Shown in pieces: positions 34,258 to 47,900 of a stretch of DNA of 64,000 nucleotides. The first letter of the stretch is position 1, and each line of letters starts with the position of its first letter. The stretch is taken from assembly GCA_900239685.1 (NCBI GenBank), contig OENT01000002.1:372001-436000 (forward strand), written 5' to 3'. The position numbers and the translations under genes were made by a program. The DNA comes from Rotaria macrura (lineage: Eukaryota; Rotifera; Eurotatoria; Philodinida; Philodinidae). Under the pieces are notes generated by a model, which saw only the letters and a program-made list of their open reading frames with translations, was not told the origin of the DNA and searched no databases.

Positions 34258-37200
34258 CAAGTATGAATTTTGTTGTGTCTCTGATCGACCATTGTTACGA
34301 TTCGAATTATGGAAATCAGTATAATTTGATTCAAGTATGATAGCTGCACGTTTCCATCGAGATGAATGGGTATATGCAGAATCTGGTGATGAGGATGAAG
34401 ATGATGCTCCATTTTTGCATTGAAGCCACCATTCGGATATCGAACGAGGATATGTCGGATAAGAATCATCGATCTATTCAAGAAAAAGCAAGAAAGAAAG
34501 ATGATTGTATTTTTCTTGTTAAAAAAAAGAAAAAGCAAACACTCCATATGATTTACTTGTCGATGTATATGATCATATCGATAGTAAGTTTTATGCGAGA
34601 AAAAATAAGTTCGACCATTAATCCATTGTAAAGCACTCGTAATTTTTTCTCCTATGTTTAACCAACGTGAAACAAATTGGGGATAATCCATATCAATTGA
34701 ACTAGTAAATTCTATGTTCTTATTTAAACGCCATATCATGGCACCTTTTATAAAATATGTATGATTATCACCACTGTAAACAAAAGCAGCGTCAAGATCA
34801 CCAGTAAAAAAATGGTGATCATCAAGACCGTGAAAACCATCACTGATTAAACGTGGATAACCTGCTTGTAAACGAAAACGCTTTGTTTTCCAATAATGTT
34901 TACCCTGAAAACAAAACAAAACACAAGAAATACAAACAAAACGCACAAATAAATCATTACTTTGAAAAAAAAAATCTCTTGATTAAGCCACGTTAAAGCT
35001 GTGTCAATCTGATCAGGTATTGCTTGCCATATACCACCTTCCCAACGACCGAATACGTCATGAATGGGCTTCGGATAATCAGTATCCATAGATAGTTTCG
35101 AACGTCGATAAACTAATTTATCTATAAAACAATAAAAGAAAGAGAGAAGACTCGATCATTCTTGATGTTAATTTCTACGTTGTACAATTTTATTTACCTT
35201 TGAATATATATGTATCATTATCGATAGTTATTATGGCATCAAATTCAGGATCTAGACATAGAGCACAATCTGTACTTGATGATTTGACAGATGGTGCCAT
35301 TTGTTTTGGTACAGCTTGATACGTCTCAATATTATTTGATAGTGGAGAAGAAAACGATTTTGATGGTTTTCCTCCTAAAGAAAACGAATAATTTCTTTGT
35401 TAGTAAAAGAGATCCATGAAATATAAATTAACAAGACATGCCGTATAAGGCTTGAATAGCTCGAATATCATCTTCTTGCAATGTGAAATTGGGTGTATAA
35501 CCTTTGAAAACTAAAAATAGATATTCATTTATGAGTAATCTCATTCAATAGAATAATTCAACATCCAAAACTACAATTTAAGAGACAAGTACTAAGGCTG
35601 TTGAGTTTATGAGCTACTACTAGTCAACAATAAAAAAAAAAGATTTTTTTAATCTATGCTTTTGTGCATGCAATACGACAGTGTTCAAAATAATCAAATA
35701 AAAACAATAGTCATATAGAATATTCCTGTGACAAGCTACTTAATACCAAACCTGTATTCCTTTGGTTTTATATAAGTTTGAAAAAATTAAATCATCGAAA
35801 CAAAAACCTTAATGAAAGTCGTGTTTATTCTTGTTTTTAATGAATGATTATATTTTATTTTCCTCGACATAACTAATTGGATACTGAAACAAGCGAGATT
35901 CTTCAGTAAACTATGAGATTGATCGGCTCAAGTTTAATGACGTCAATACTAATAAAATCATGTTTCTTTTATGAGTCTTTGCTTTTCACTTTGTAGCTAG
36001 CTATACTTTTGGTTAGAATTCAAAATTAGAATGTTTCTAATTGCAACTTTTTTGTAACTTGTTATTCTTTAGAAAGAAGTATAAGCAATTATGAGAGAGG
36101 AACGATATGTTTATAACTTGGCAGGATACACACTTTATTCGTGTATAGTAGTTGTTGAATAAACAAAAACAGAAGAAGTTACGTACAACAATTTCTATTG
36201 TCATGAAATGATTGTGAAGCAAGAAGAAACGTCTATATTGAAAACTATGTGGAGTTAAATACATTCTCGAGTCATTTCTACTTCACTAAACATTCATTGT
36301 AATTATGTAATGCTAATCCAAACAATTTGAAAAGTTACTTCTTTTCTATTATGAGAACATAGTATCCAGGAGTAAAATTCAAAACAGATTTCGATTAAAG
36401 TATACAATGCATTTTTGAGTATTCTGATCAAAGATTTCTTAGATAATATCTGGTTACTTTTAAACTCATCTTGAAATGTTCCAATTCTGAATATAGAAAA
36501 CAAATCAGTTTATTAGAAAGTCATCGTTCTAGACGAATATAAAATAGTAATTTTTGATTTCTGATGATATCAAAACAAGTGAGTCGATCCATATCATATT
36601 ACATAGATATAATTAGTTTTCTTTTCACGTTTACATTCTCTCTTCAATAAAGTAAAAGGACGGATGGTTGATTGGACTGAATTTTTAGTACGCTTTTAAT
36701 AGATCATTTCTTTTTTGCGTCCTTCTTCTGTCATGAGATTATCGTAAGACTTTGAAATTTCAATAATAACTAGGTTTTCAATAGAAGGTCATTAAATAGT
36801 GAAATTTTTAGGATCAACGGTGTCAGATATCAGTACATTGTATACACAATAAAAAGAAAGGAGAACTGTTTTTTTAATTGAATATATCATATACGTGATA
36901 ATCTTCACGATGTCTCTCCTAACATCTATTGCATTATTAAATAGTAAACATACAGGGGGCCATAATAGCGTCTGGTTTATTCGAATGTTCTAATCCTAAT
37001 GAATGTCCAAATTCATGTGCTGCAACTTGAAAAAGATTAACACCATCTGTACCTAGAGTTAACAAAAAAAGAAAATATTCTGTAAGATAATCTATAACGA
37101 GTAAATTAAACAGACTCTTCATAGTCCAATATTCATCATTATCAAAATGTGCATCACCACCATATTGAGGAAAAAATGCATGGCCAAGTACATTACCAGG

Positions 37201-37937
37201 TCCATCAAATGGTTCTGTATCGCCATGATCACCAATTTCAAATGATATTCTTATATCTGTTTTAGATTCTAAATTATTAGCTGTGCTTTCATCTTGCTTT
37301 CTTAATTTTCGATGTTCGAATTCAAGACTTGATGAACTACTCCATAGCTAGAAATGAAAAGAAATTCAAGCAAAAATAAATACTATTGTGTTAAACCTTT
37401 AAAGCTTTTGTTAATTCAGCATCGACAAATTGTTGTGGGAATGTTGTAGGATATTTAACGATACGGAATGTTAACGGCTCATTAGATGGCCAACGACTTC
37501 CTATCATCAGAAAAATAAATAAATAAAACTTCTCAAATGAATCGTCTCCATTTAGATGTACCTTGAAGGATATAACGTTTTCTTCGTTGAATGCGCTTTA
37601 GATCTTTATTACCACAACGTGGTTCACGCATTTTTTCCCATGTTAATTCATCGATGATACCTGTTTGCTTGATACCAACGAAACGTTGAAAAGCTCGAAC
37701 TGCTGGTGCTGATATTTCTAATGATGAATCGTTGGACTTAATATAACCGAAACGATTTAGGAACTCCTAAACATAGATAAATGAAGATGAATACATGAAA
37801 AGAAAACAAGATTGAGAGTTTTAATTTACTTTAGCATAGAATAAACGGTTATTATCAACAAACGTTAAACAAATATGTAAGTGTTGTAGAAGGAAAGTGA
37901 TGAGAAGAATAAGATCGAAGGACACGACGAAACGCAT
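34258..37937 (-). CDS. Matrix metalloproteinase with hemopexin domain
   Basis: Secreted zinc endopeptidase. Ten exons: 37937-37830, 37766-37562, 37500-37397, 37347-37116, 37052-36954, 35510-35442, 35374-35198, 35121-34961, 34904-34557, 34473-34258; 572 aa. Order: signal peptide ([20 protein letters not shown]), peptidoglycan-binding-like prodomain, cysteine switch [10 protein letters not shown], furin-type site QRRKR, catalytic domain with [14 protein letters not shown] and [10 protein letters not shown], zinc motif [12 protein letters not shown] with Met-turn IMAP. A hinge and a four-bladed hemopexin domain follow, bracketed by Cys (CLDPEFDAI to WWLQCKNG). All catalytic residues are present. 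The furin site suggests activation in the secretory path, as in MMP11 and MT-MMPs, but there is no C-terminal membrane anchor. Intron 4 uses GTCTGT, and intron 6 appears to use a GC donor (GCATGT). Intron 5 is 1.44 kb with no gene seen. An upstream ATG in another frame overlaps the start. Confidence 0.93.
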
Positions 37938-40170
37938 GTCTTCTCACTGAGGATGCTGCCATGGGCCTACAAATGAATGATAAGATAGAAAACAAAGTGT
38001 GATTATTCAATCACACCAAACTATGTTGATCTCTTCTTTTGCCTACTTCAACTAGGACTTTATTTTAGCCGGGTGAGGCAAAAAAAAGGGAGAAAGAGGA
38101 GGACACAAAGGATTGTTGCCCAATTGAAATTCCGGTTTGATGAGTGAGTGAATGTTGTTTAATTTTATTCAGTAATATAAAATATGTTGACTATGGATAA
38201 AACAAGGAAAGAAGATCTTATGCAATAGGCAATTGAACTCGATTCGGCGATGTTTTATTTTCTTTTTTCCTTTTTAGTACGTGTGTAAGTTGGGAGGCAG
38301 TATCCTTACTATATAGTTAATCCCTCCTCGCCTTTTTCTCTCGTTCAATTTCTCTCCCTCCTATTTGACATATCCATATGATGACATGACTGTTCACTTT
38401 TTTGGACTATTGACGGTCTTTTCTTTGTTTATACATATATAAGTGTATGCGAACATGTATATTCCTATGTAATTGCCATAGTAGATCGAATGATCAGCTT
38501 ATTATTTTAATGGAGAGCGTGTTCTTTCTTGGTTTTTTTTTGAATACATTATGGATTAAATTGAAGTATGAAGATATAATTTCTCACGAATCTTTCGAAG
38601 ATCATATTGTTATTTTAATTGAGAGAGAAAAAAAGAAGGGTTTGACATTTTAATAATGAAAGTTAAAACTTTAATCCTGAACAATATTCTTCCTTTTTTT
38701 TCTTCTATTGTAATACGGTTATCAAACAGAAAAATCTTGAGACACAAGATTTTCTTTAAGCTTTAATGAAGGTCTTTGGATATGTTTGGATTATAATATT
38801 TTTCATTGAACAAAAAAATATTCTAATGATATATTTATGTTGTACATGAATATATCTGTATGCGTTTGTTTATTTATTTATGAAACGGATGATTACGCCA
38901 ACTAATGAAATTATTCAAATTGATATTTGCTTGTTTTCTCTTGTATTCATTTTTTTGTAATATACATATTTAATAACGGTTTACATGATAAATTAAGTTG
39001 AAAATAAGACGTCAATAACCATTCAAAAAGAACAATCTAGATCGTAGGACAACATCTTATCAACAATCGGCATCAGATCATATTGCACGATTAATATAAC
39101 TAAAATAGACTCAATTTAATATGAATAGACAATAATAAAGATGCGTCACGCTTCCAGAGGGTTACCATGACATATTAATATAGGAAGTTTTCCCCGTATT
39201 TGTAAGCATACGAATAAAATAAATCAATATGCAAGAGAAAACTGGGAACTTTGTTTTTCTTTGCTTGATAAAATTGCTTTGCTAGACAAACTAGAACGTC
39301 TATGCCATGCGGTCTTTTACATAGATACAAAATCTATGCTTCGATTCAGTCCCATTATAAACTTGTGGCAGAAGACTAAAAACAGACATGACGGAAAGAC
39401 AAGACGCATTGGACGATTCTATTTCTTTTAGCAACTTGCGTAAAATGACACTTCGTATGATGTTTTCTTTTCTTTGCACCGTGTTGTCATCGTTCTAAGT
39501 ATTTTCGAATTTTCTTTTTTAAAAACACGCACACATCACAATTAGCACAAAACACCTCTCAACCCACTTTTTTTCTACTTCAACTATACTCGACAACAGG
39601 AGATGTATGCAAACTCAAGAGTTCTAAAGTAATANTAACATGCAATTTCTTTTTTTCTGAGCATATTTCTGTTTTTCTCTCCCATGCTTTTCATTTAGCC
39701 GTTCTTTTCATTTCTATTTTTTCTTTCATTTACCTCTCGTCTGTGCCTCACTAGTCTATTATTTTGATGATTATTACTATTGTTTGCTATTCTGTATGAT
39801 CATTGTCGAAGTTATATTTAACCCAACTTAACGCTTATTTGATCATCAAAAGAATAAAAGTCTAATATGTCATTTAATTTTTAAGTAAGATCAAAACCTT
39901 TTCTTGTTATTGAATCTCTAATATTCCTCATAATTTTTATCAAGAAAATGTTCTTTGTTGTTTCTGCAGACATTTCTAAAGGCTGACATAGTACTAATCA
40001 TCGAGTTATTATTTTTTTTTTCATATAGTAAAAGATTGATAGAATCTTGCTGCTTGTATGCTTACTCTTTTCTTTTCGTTTAAGAGGAAGGTCATCGTAT
40101 AGGATTACAGCACGTTTTTTATTTACGCATTTTATTTACATACACTTATTCATAATATTTAACTATAATC
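37938..40170. other. intergenic; MMP upstream region
   Basis: AT-rich. An acceptor-like TTTGTAG lies about 34 nt upstream of the MMP start on the minus strand, with an out-of-frame ATG between, so an untranslated exon or spliced leader is possible. One ambiguous base (n) is at 39635. No other gene seen. Confidence 0.45.
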
Positions 40171-40722
40171 ATGACGAATAAATCAAATAATAACCAAGCT
40201 GATGAATGGATATCTACATTAGGTTTACAACCGCATCGTGAAGGTGGCTTTTATACTAGAACATATTGCAGTAATGATCAGTGTATGCCGGAACGTTTTA
40301 ATAAACAGATTCGTTCATGTTCAGCATCAATTTATTATCTACTTAAATTACCTGACTCACCAACTAGTTGTTTTCATCGTATTAAAGCTGATGAAATATG
40401 GCATTTCTATAAGGGTTCGCCGTTGATAATACATGAATTAGATGAAGTAAATGGTTCATATACGGAACACATATTAGGTCAAGATTTAAGTCTAAATAAA
40501 AATGCTCGACCACAAATTCTTATTCCATATGGAAAATGGTTTGGAGCTGAATTGATCAAAACCTTCACCGAAGATGACTCAACGGATGATTACACTCTTT
40601 GTGGATGTACCTGTACACCAGGCTTTGATTATGATGATTTTGAAATCGGAAAAAGATCATATTTACTTGAAAAATTTCCCACTTTCAAAGACTTGATTAT
40701 TCGTTTGACATCCTCAGAATGA
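40171..40722 (+). CDS. Cupin_5 (DUF985) family protein, intronless
   Basis: A single uninterrupted exon of 183 aa with no signal peptide. Family signatures run in order: GLQPHREGGFYTRTY, IYYLLKLPDSPTSCFHRIKADEIWHFYKGSPL, ILGQDL, IPYGKWFGAEL and GCTCTPGFDYDDFEIG. Family knowledge: DUF985 cupins are small beta-barrel proteins common in bacteria and present in fungi (yeast YML079W) and plants; the biochemical role is mostly undefined. The conserved His and Glu in CFHRIKADEIWHF are the usual pocket residues. It is the only clearly intact multi-domain-size gene in the window without introns, which makes horizontal origin or retroposition worth testing. A start at 40171 is the first Met and is followed immediately by polar, non-conserved residues. 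Confidence 0.9.
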   Translation: MTNKSNNNQADEWISTLGLQPHREGGFYTRTYCSNDQCMPERFNKQIRSCSASIYYLLKLPDSPTSCFHRIKADEIWHFYKGSPLIIHELDEVNGSYTEHILGQDLSLNKNARPQILIPYGKWFGAELIKTFTEDDSTDDYTLCGCTCTPGFDYDDFEIGKRSYLLEKFPTFKDLIIRLTSSE

Positions 40723-41972
40723 TTATTGTTCATTAGTCTTATCCAAGTAGTTAATTTCTATCATCCATTTATGATCACTGTAATGAATCATCGTTCTTTA
40801 CGGTTTTTACATTTCTTTTTATTTTTAGATAATATATATATTTTATTTCATTTACAAATGATAGACAGCTGCATGAAAAATATTCTTTCTTCAATTCACA
40901 CACTTAATGAATGTCACATAATACAAAATAGAAAAAAATATTTTTGTAGATATTCACTGTAGAAAATGTTTCTTTGTCCAAAAAAAGTCTAAGTATGGCT
41001 GATTTTCTACAAGTCATTTGAAAAACTACTCTAATTAGACTCAATTAGTATCTTCATGTACATAAGTGTTCATAAAATGGAAGTTCTTCTTACTCATGAA
41101 TGACATTGCAGTCAAACAAGTAAAAAACAGGAGTATGAAAACAAAACGATATAGATATATAAATTAAGAAAACCAATTCAATGCATCGAAAAATAGTTTT
41201 GATTTAATTTAATGGAATATAACAGCCCTTAGAATTTTAAAAGGATAAGAGAAACCTTCGATTTTGGAATATCGACATGGAGTGTAGTCAACCATAAAAG
41301 AACGTGAGTATAAAATATCAGATAACGTTTATTGCACTTGTTGGCCATAGAATAAGTATGTATTTGTATGTGATGATTGCACTTTCTTTTTCTTTTAATA
41401 AATCATAATCAACATCGAAGTAATATTTTCTCTGCAGTTTTTTTTTTTGAGGTCGCACTATGTCAATAATATAAAAAGAACATACAACATACGAATTTTA
41501 GATGTCACTTTTTATATCCAATCGAATCGACTGTATATTTTCTAAACTAATAGTATTTCTCATTGTAGTACTTTTCTATGAAAAGAAACCGTCCGCAGTT
41601 CTCTTCTATTCTTTCCTTTGTTGTCGCTCTTCATATAAGTCGTTATTGTTATATACTTATTTCTCTTCCTTTCTGTCTTGCTTTCTGTCGACCATGCACA
41701 TAGAGAAACATATAGGAAGGGAAAAACAAGACTGGTTTATGTGTGCGCGTGACTAAAAGAAAACCTCCACTTCATCTACGTTCTTTACTTGTTAATTGTT
41801 TCTATTCTACATTGCGGTCGTCGTCGTCGTTGTTGCTATTTATTTGTACAGTCAAAAATACATATAGATATACATAAATATATATAGCTGTGGTAATGTA
41901 ATATCTTTCTTTTTGTTTTTTTTTTCTAGAACTAAACAGGAAAAAAGCCATCGATCACGGGAGAAAAAAAGA
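40723..41972. other. intergenic / TENT5 upstream region
   Basis: AT-rich. A (GTC)n-like run lies near 41818-41835. A pyrimidine tract ending TTTTTCTAG at 41929 lies 43 nt before the TENT5 start and could be the acceptor of an untranslated first exon or a trans-splice site. No other gene supported. Confidence 0.4.
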
Positions 41973-44900
41973 ATGCATGTTTCACATAATTCATCGAATT
42001 CAAGCAATAATAATAATGCCAAAGTTCATTTAACTTGTGAACAAACCGAGAAGTTAAAGCATATACTAGATCGTTCGATTCCAATATGCTCATCACCACC
42101 GTCATCGTTTCCAACATTAAATTTAACTCCGAGACACTTTCTCCGACAAGTTTTATCTAAATTAAAAGAAAATTCAATCGATACAACGAATATACGTTTA
42201 AACGGCGGTGCTGCATCTTATGTACTTGTTAGTGATTCTAATTTTGTCTATCGTGATATTGACATATTGATCCATATTAAAACTCCACTTTCATCAGAAC
42301 AAAAAACAACATTATTCTCATCAAATAAGGAACCATATTCATGTGATGTATGGACAATAATCAAATACATTGTATGCTCGTGTCTATTAGAACATATAAC
42401 AGATAAGACAACATCTGAACAACAATATCCACATCATTATTTATCAACTATACTTGATACATATGCTAAAAAGAACATTAAAATTTCATCGGAACAAGAT
42501 TCATGGGCATTATTATCATTACAAAATTATTCAGGACAAAATCTTGAATTGAAATTTGTTGAACATCTTAAACGGCAATGGCAATTCAGTGTTGATTCAT
42601 TTCAAATTAATCTTGAACCATTATTAACTGAAAAGCAAACCCATGCAAATCGTAATCTATCACAGATATATAATTGTTCATCTATATCGTCAATAACAAA
42701 AACAATAAAAACAAAAAATTTAATTATTGATGCTATCAATGGTTTGACAATAATTAAAAAAGATTATGATAATGATGATAGAAATGATTGTAAAAATAGT
42801 AATGAAAAAAATCATCAAAATAATATGCTATTGACAAGTACAAGCCCACTTCGTTTTGGATTCTTTACACCATCATCATCGCCGGATACGATTGAACACG
42901 AAAACAATATTGAATGCCAAACATTGGCTACGATTACAACAATTTCAACGTCCAATAATACGAATACGAACAACTGTGAGTATTAAATATACAAAATTGA
43001 TATTATCGATATTGTATCTTCACTGAATTTACATTTTATTAATACTCCAGATAAGTTTTTATTGTCTCTATGACTAATGATCAATATTGTGAATAACTCG
43101 TATTATTTCTATTTTCATCAGTTAGTGTAGATTCTATTTTAAAAACCAAGCATATCATAAGATTATTGTTTGAGAATAAGTTGCTGACATCTAATCAAGT
43201 TTATTTATGCTTTTATGTCATGATAATTTTGTTTTTCTCCTTGTGCATCAATCATGGAATCCTCGTCTTAAGTTCAATCTTATGGCGTCGTATTGATGAT
43301 AGTGTCGCAAAACTAATTATCAAAAATACGAAGATTAGCATTGCTAGATGATTATCTATGATTGTTTATTTAAGAAAAAAATTAATAATGCATAAAATAA
43401 CCAAATTTTCCAAGTTTTGTTTCTAAAAACAAACCATGGGTGCAACTATATTATAAATGTTAGAGTGCGCCCGCTCAATTTTAAATCATAAAATACTTGT
43501 AGATGCACTTAACTTGAGAAAAATTCTTGGTTTACTAAACACCCCCTCGTTCGTCGGTTCCGTGTTGCTTTTTATCATAAATATTTTCTAATAAGAAGTA
43601 TTGTGCTGTTCTCCAAACAATAGAATTTTTTTCTGACTCGAGAAGATGAAGAGGTGAATTAATCATTTAACCGAAAGCAATCGCGCTAATATTCATACGA
43701 TGTGTTCTGTTTGGATCAAGGCATGGTGAATTATCGAAAGGAAAAGAATTCTCATCATTTATTATGAATTTCCCACTGAAGTAGATACATATCTTTCAAA
43801 TAATAATTAATGAATTCGAGAGTAAATGAGTTTTTACATCAACGAACTATCGAGATTGCTTTCAAAATTCATGTAGCTTTGTAATTTATAGACAAAAACA
43901 CAAAAACAACAAAAACATTGTTGATTATCTATATTCGTTATTGCATATCTAATTCATTGAGCATGAGGTTGTCTTGATCGAATTGCAAGCATTGGTGTGT
44001 ATATTAATCAGTGATACTCAGTTATTTTTTCTATGATTGTAGTTTTCTTTCTATTCGCAATATTTGTTTGCGCTTATCATTACTATAAATAACAGTGGTC
44101 AAAAATAGATACTTTGAAAGTATGAATGAGTGTCATATAAAATAATAGATCACGAGGCGTACATAATTATCAAGATGATTAAAGGATGGCTCAGCTTATT
44201 TTCTTTGTAGTATCAACTGAAATCAACATGTCAGCTTTATTTTACTATGCTGTTATTAAGCATGTCCTCAATGTAATCAGCAAAATGATCATACAACTTT
44301 GAGACCAATGAATGCATTAGAATCCTTTCACAAAATGACAGATATCGAAATGAAAATGAAATTTATCAGAGATTTATTATTCATGATAGTTAGATTATAA
44401 GATGAGAGCATTGAACTGTCATTATTATTTATTCCAGATATTTTACCAGGAATTCAAATAATCTTTGAAATGAGATAAGAGTGTAAAAAAGAAATCTTTT
44501 TGTATTGATTGATTATGATATCGTTTATGGGGAGAAGAATTTTCCATCAATTTTGTTTTCTTTTGTCTGCTACTATCAAATCATACAGTACAACAAGAAT
44601 GACGTCTTTGCGAATGGTTATCATGCACGAAAATGCAAAAAGAAAAAAAGAATACAACCGAAGAGCATGAGATTTCAATGTATGCGAGGAGATGCAGTTC
44701 AATTTTTATTCGAACTACTCTTCATCACAGTGAAACATTTGCTTGTCATTACCTTGAATGGGGTACATTGTCAAACGCTTTCAATATCATAATTGTGTAT
44801 CTATTCTGTATAAGAAGCGACATGGAGCAACGAATAGGCTTTATAAATAAATAAATTCAACATTAACAGCATGAAAACCGGAAGTTTTCTTTTGAATTTT

Positions 44901-47900
44901 TCTTCAAAGAAAAACTTGCTCTTGCTCTGATTAACATAGTTCAATAGAAGATGAGATAGTGCTCTCTTGCATATAGAAATTTACAGCTATGACTACATGC
45001 TTGCTTGAAGTAGGATCCAATCGTTTTGAATACAATCGTAAAGGTCGAAAGCTCAATGAGAACACAAGAAATAATAAAGTCATTTATACCAGGAATTATA
45101 AATAATATAAACCCGTAATTAGTGTTCATACGCTTATTAATATCATTGTACTGATGTGGTATCAATGACAGAAATCAGGAATTCTCTATAATGAAGAATT
45201 CTAATTTTGTATGAAAACAAACCGTCAATCCAAAATTGTTTTTCAATAACTAACTACTTGATATGTTTTCTTCAAAATGAACATCAACATCTCTTTTCAA
45301 ACAGCTAGCTCTTGTTATATAATGCGCAATCGTAAATAAGATCATCTCCAGTCTATTGTGATGTAGATTACATGACTTTTTTTTATCAATATCTCGCTTT
45401 TTTTTGTCGATTTCTATCCTGTTTTGCGTAGCAAAGCATGATTTTTTTAACAGGGTAAAAACTTCCACAGGAAGTGACCACTTCAATGAAATTTTTAGAC
45501 TTTTTAATAAAATAAGACGTTTATTAACCGACAGATGTTGTGACAAAGTTTAATTTTTTAAACAAGATCAGAAGAAAGGATGTCTGTGTGACATTGTTCT
45601 TTCTATTCTCGTGATTATGAAATACGAGTACAATCTGAAGTTAAGTTAACCCTTAAAAAAGGGATTATTTATATTCAATACGAAAAATGAACAAAGGATG
45701 ATTGTTACTTTCACACAACTAATTAGTGGACAATGTGAATATAATGAAAGTAGTGTGTAAAATACAATATTTTTTTTTGTTGAAATTGTGCATGGCAGAT
45801 TACCTAAGTATTAATTTTGAAAAAGTTTTACACTAAGATATTACCCCCCCCCCCCCCGTTTTTGAAAATCTGCTGCTTTCAAACCATCTCGAATATTATC
45901 ATACATAAAAGGAAAGCATATTTGTAAATTAGTTGCTATTTTTGACAGCTTTAAAAGAGATTAAAGTAGTCATGACTTGGGCCCTCTTATCAAGCAGGAG
46001 TTATAAAGAAAAAAGTGACGTATGACATGCTTTTTGCTAATAATATAAGCTACTATTACACATAGAACAAAGAATTATTGAGAATTTTTTCGGTAGCTAA
46101 ACAGTGGTTCGTTAAACTTTGAGTTTTTTTTAAATGTGTTTTTTTCCCGATAACTCATGATATGATGATAGAGACAATTCCAAAAGCATTCTGAACGCTT
46201 GAGACAAGTACGGAACATTCGGTAGAAGTCATCACTGAACTAATTAATGTTTTTATCTCCGCCTGAAAAAAAAACACTCTGTTCTTAAATTACTCAACCT
46301 ACGTCATGGACCTGAACAGAATGTCATGGTGTTAAGCAGACAACTCTATTCTTAGTAAAAAAATTGTTAATATTTATCTGAAAGTTCTAATTTCTGTGCC
46401 ATCAGCCTAAAAATAAAAACAAGGTGTGTCTACTTTTTCGTGAAATCGAAATGCACACTTAAGCACTGTGTCCGCCGCTGAACACGATTTCATCTAGTTC
46501 AAATCAAATAATATTTTGCAGAAATTAGTTTTAAAAATAGATTTGTTTTGTGAGCGTAAAAGATTCTAGATGTGATTATTAATTGAAGGGTAAACTGATA
46601 AAATAGGCTGAAATTCTTGTAGCCGAATGGAGATTACTAGACTGAAACAAGTCCTCAAGAGTACAGCAAAAATTATTAAAAGTTTCAAATACACTGAAAA
46701 CTGAATGGGTCGCAAAGACCAACAATGACACAAGCTCATCTCTGATGCATATTCTTCAGTTGTTTGAGATCCTATTCTTCGGTAACAACTAGCACCATCT
46801 ATATGTGAACCGTTTGTCTTGATCTCAACAAGAACATCTTACCTGCAACAGCGTCAAGACAAACGGTTGGAAATGCTATAAGACATCGATTCTTTCCTTA
46901 CCTGTGCCAATATGTCAAAACATAGCGAATGTCATACGAAAAAGTTTTCAAAGAAAAAAGAAACATATTCATAGAGAAAATTATGAAGAGTGATGTTACA
47001 ATTACATGCCACGAGAGAGCGAACCGATGGACTCAGCAACATTGTTTTCTTCTGTTTACAGCATAGTTTTGAAACAGAAATATTCAAAATCCTATAGAAT
47101 TTTTTTATTTTTTTCGGTTAATTTTTTCTAAAATCTGATTACCATAAGAGTATCAGTATGCAGGCAAACACCTATTCAGCATAAATAGATATTACTTTAG
47201 ACATGATCATGGCCACAAAGACACTTAAACTAAAAAGACTTAGGATGAAGACAGAGGTGGGTCCACTTTATAACGCTCACTAGTGTGAAATGTTCTTCTT
47301 TTTCACGTATGTTTCTTCATTTAGGTACTCAGGAATCCCGTTCACGTTTATTAAAAGCATCAATATCAACGATAAGTGAAGAACCATCTGAAACTTTACT
47401 TCAATTTCATCTATCATTGAACGATGATACTGATGATGGTATCGTTTCGGATGCTGATGATTCAGTAAATGAAGATGACGATCAAGTATTCCGTACGCCA
47501 GTTGATACAAGTAGTGCACCACCAAGTCCAGCAACAGTAGTGGCTATCGAAATACCATCCTCTCCATTAGTGATTGAAGTCTATTCCGTTTACAAAGATT
47601 TATATCAAGCACTTGATCATTTAAATAAAAAATTAATTGCCACATACGCACCAGAAGCGATGCGTGGTGGTGGATTATTGGTAGGTATAATATATGTTAA
47701 TGGAGAAATCTTCGAAAAAAACAACATATCGAATTTAATTTCACTATTTGACCAACTTGAAAACCAATCTAATGTTTCTTTGTAATGACATTAAGGAGTA
47801 CTTTCTTCAAAACTGAAGTCTGTCAATCTCAAAAAGTCTATTTATTTCAGTCCTATGAACGAATGACTTAGAAATAAAACTTCTCCGAGCTTGCAGATCT

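Larger units (their letters stand above)
42976..47324 (+). other. 4.3-kb first intron of TENT5
   Basis: By far the longest intron seen here. It contains only chance frames, a C14 run and a 15-bp perfect stem (listed separately). I see no nested gene or transposase. Confidence 0.6.

Noticed and set aside
44505-45546. Open frames within TENT5 intron 1
   Set aside because: No family match or splice partners; explained by chance in a long AT-rich intron.
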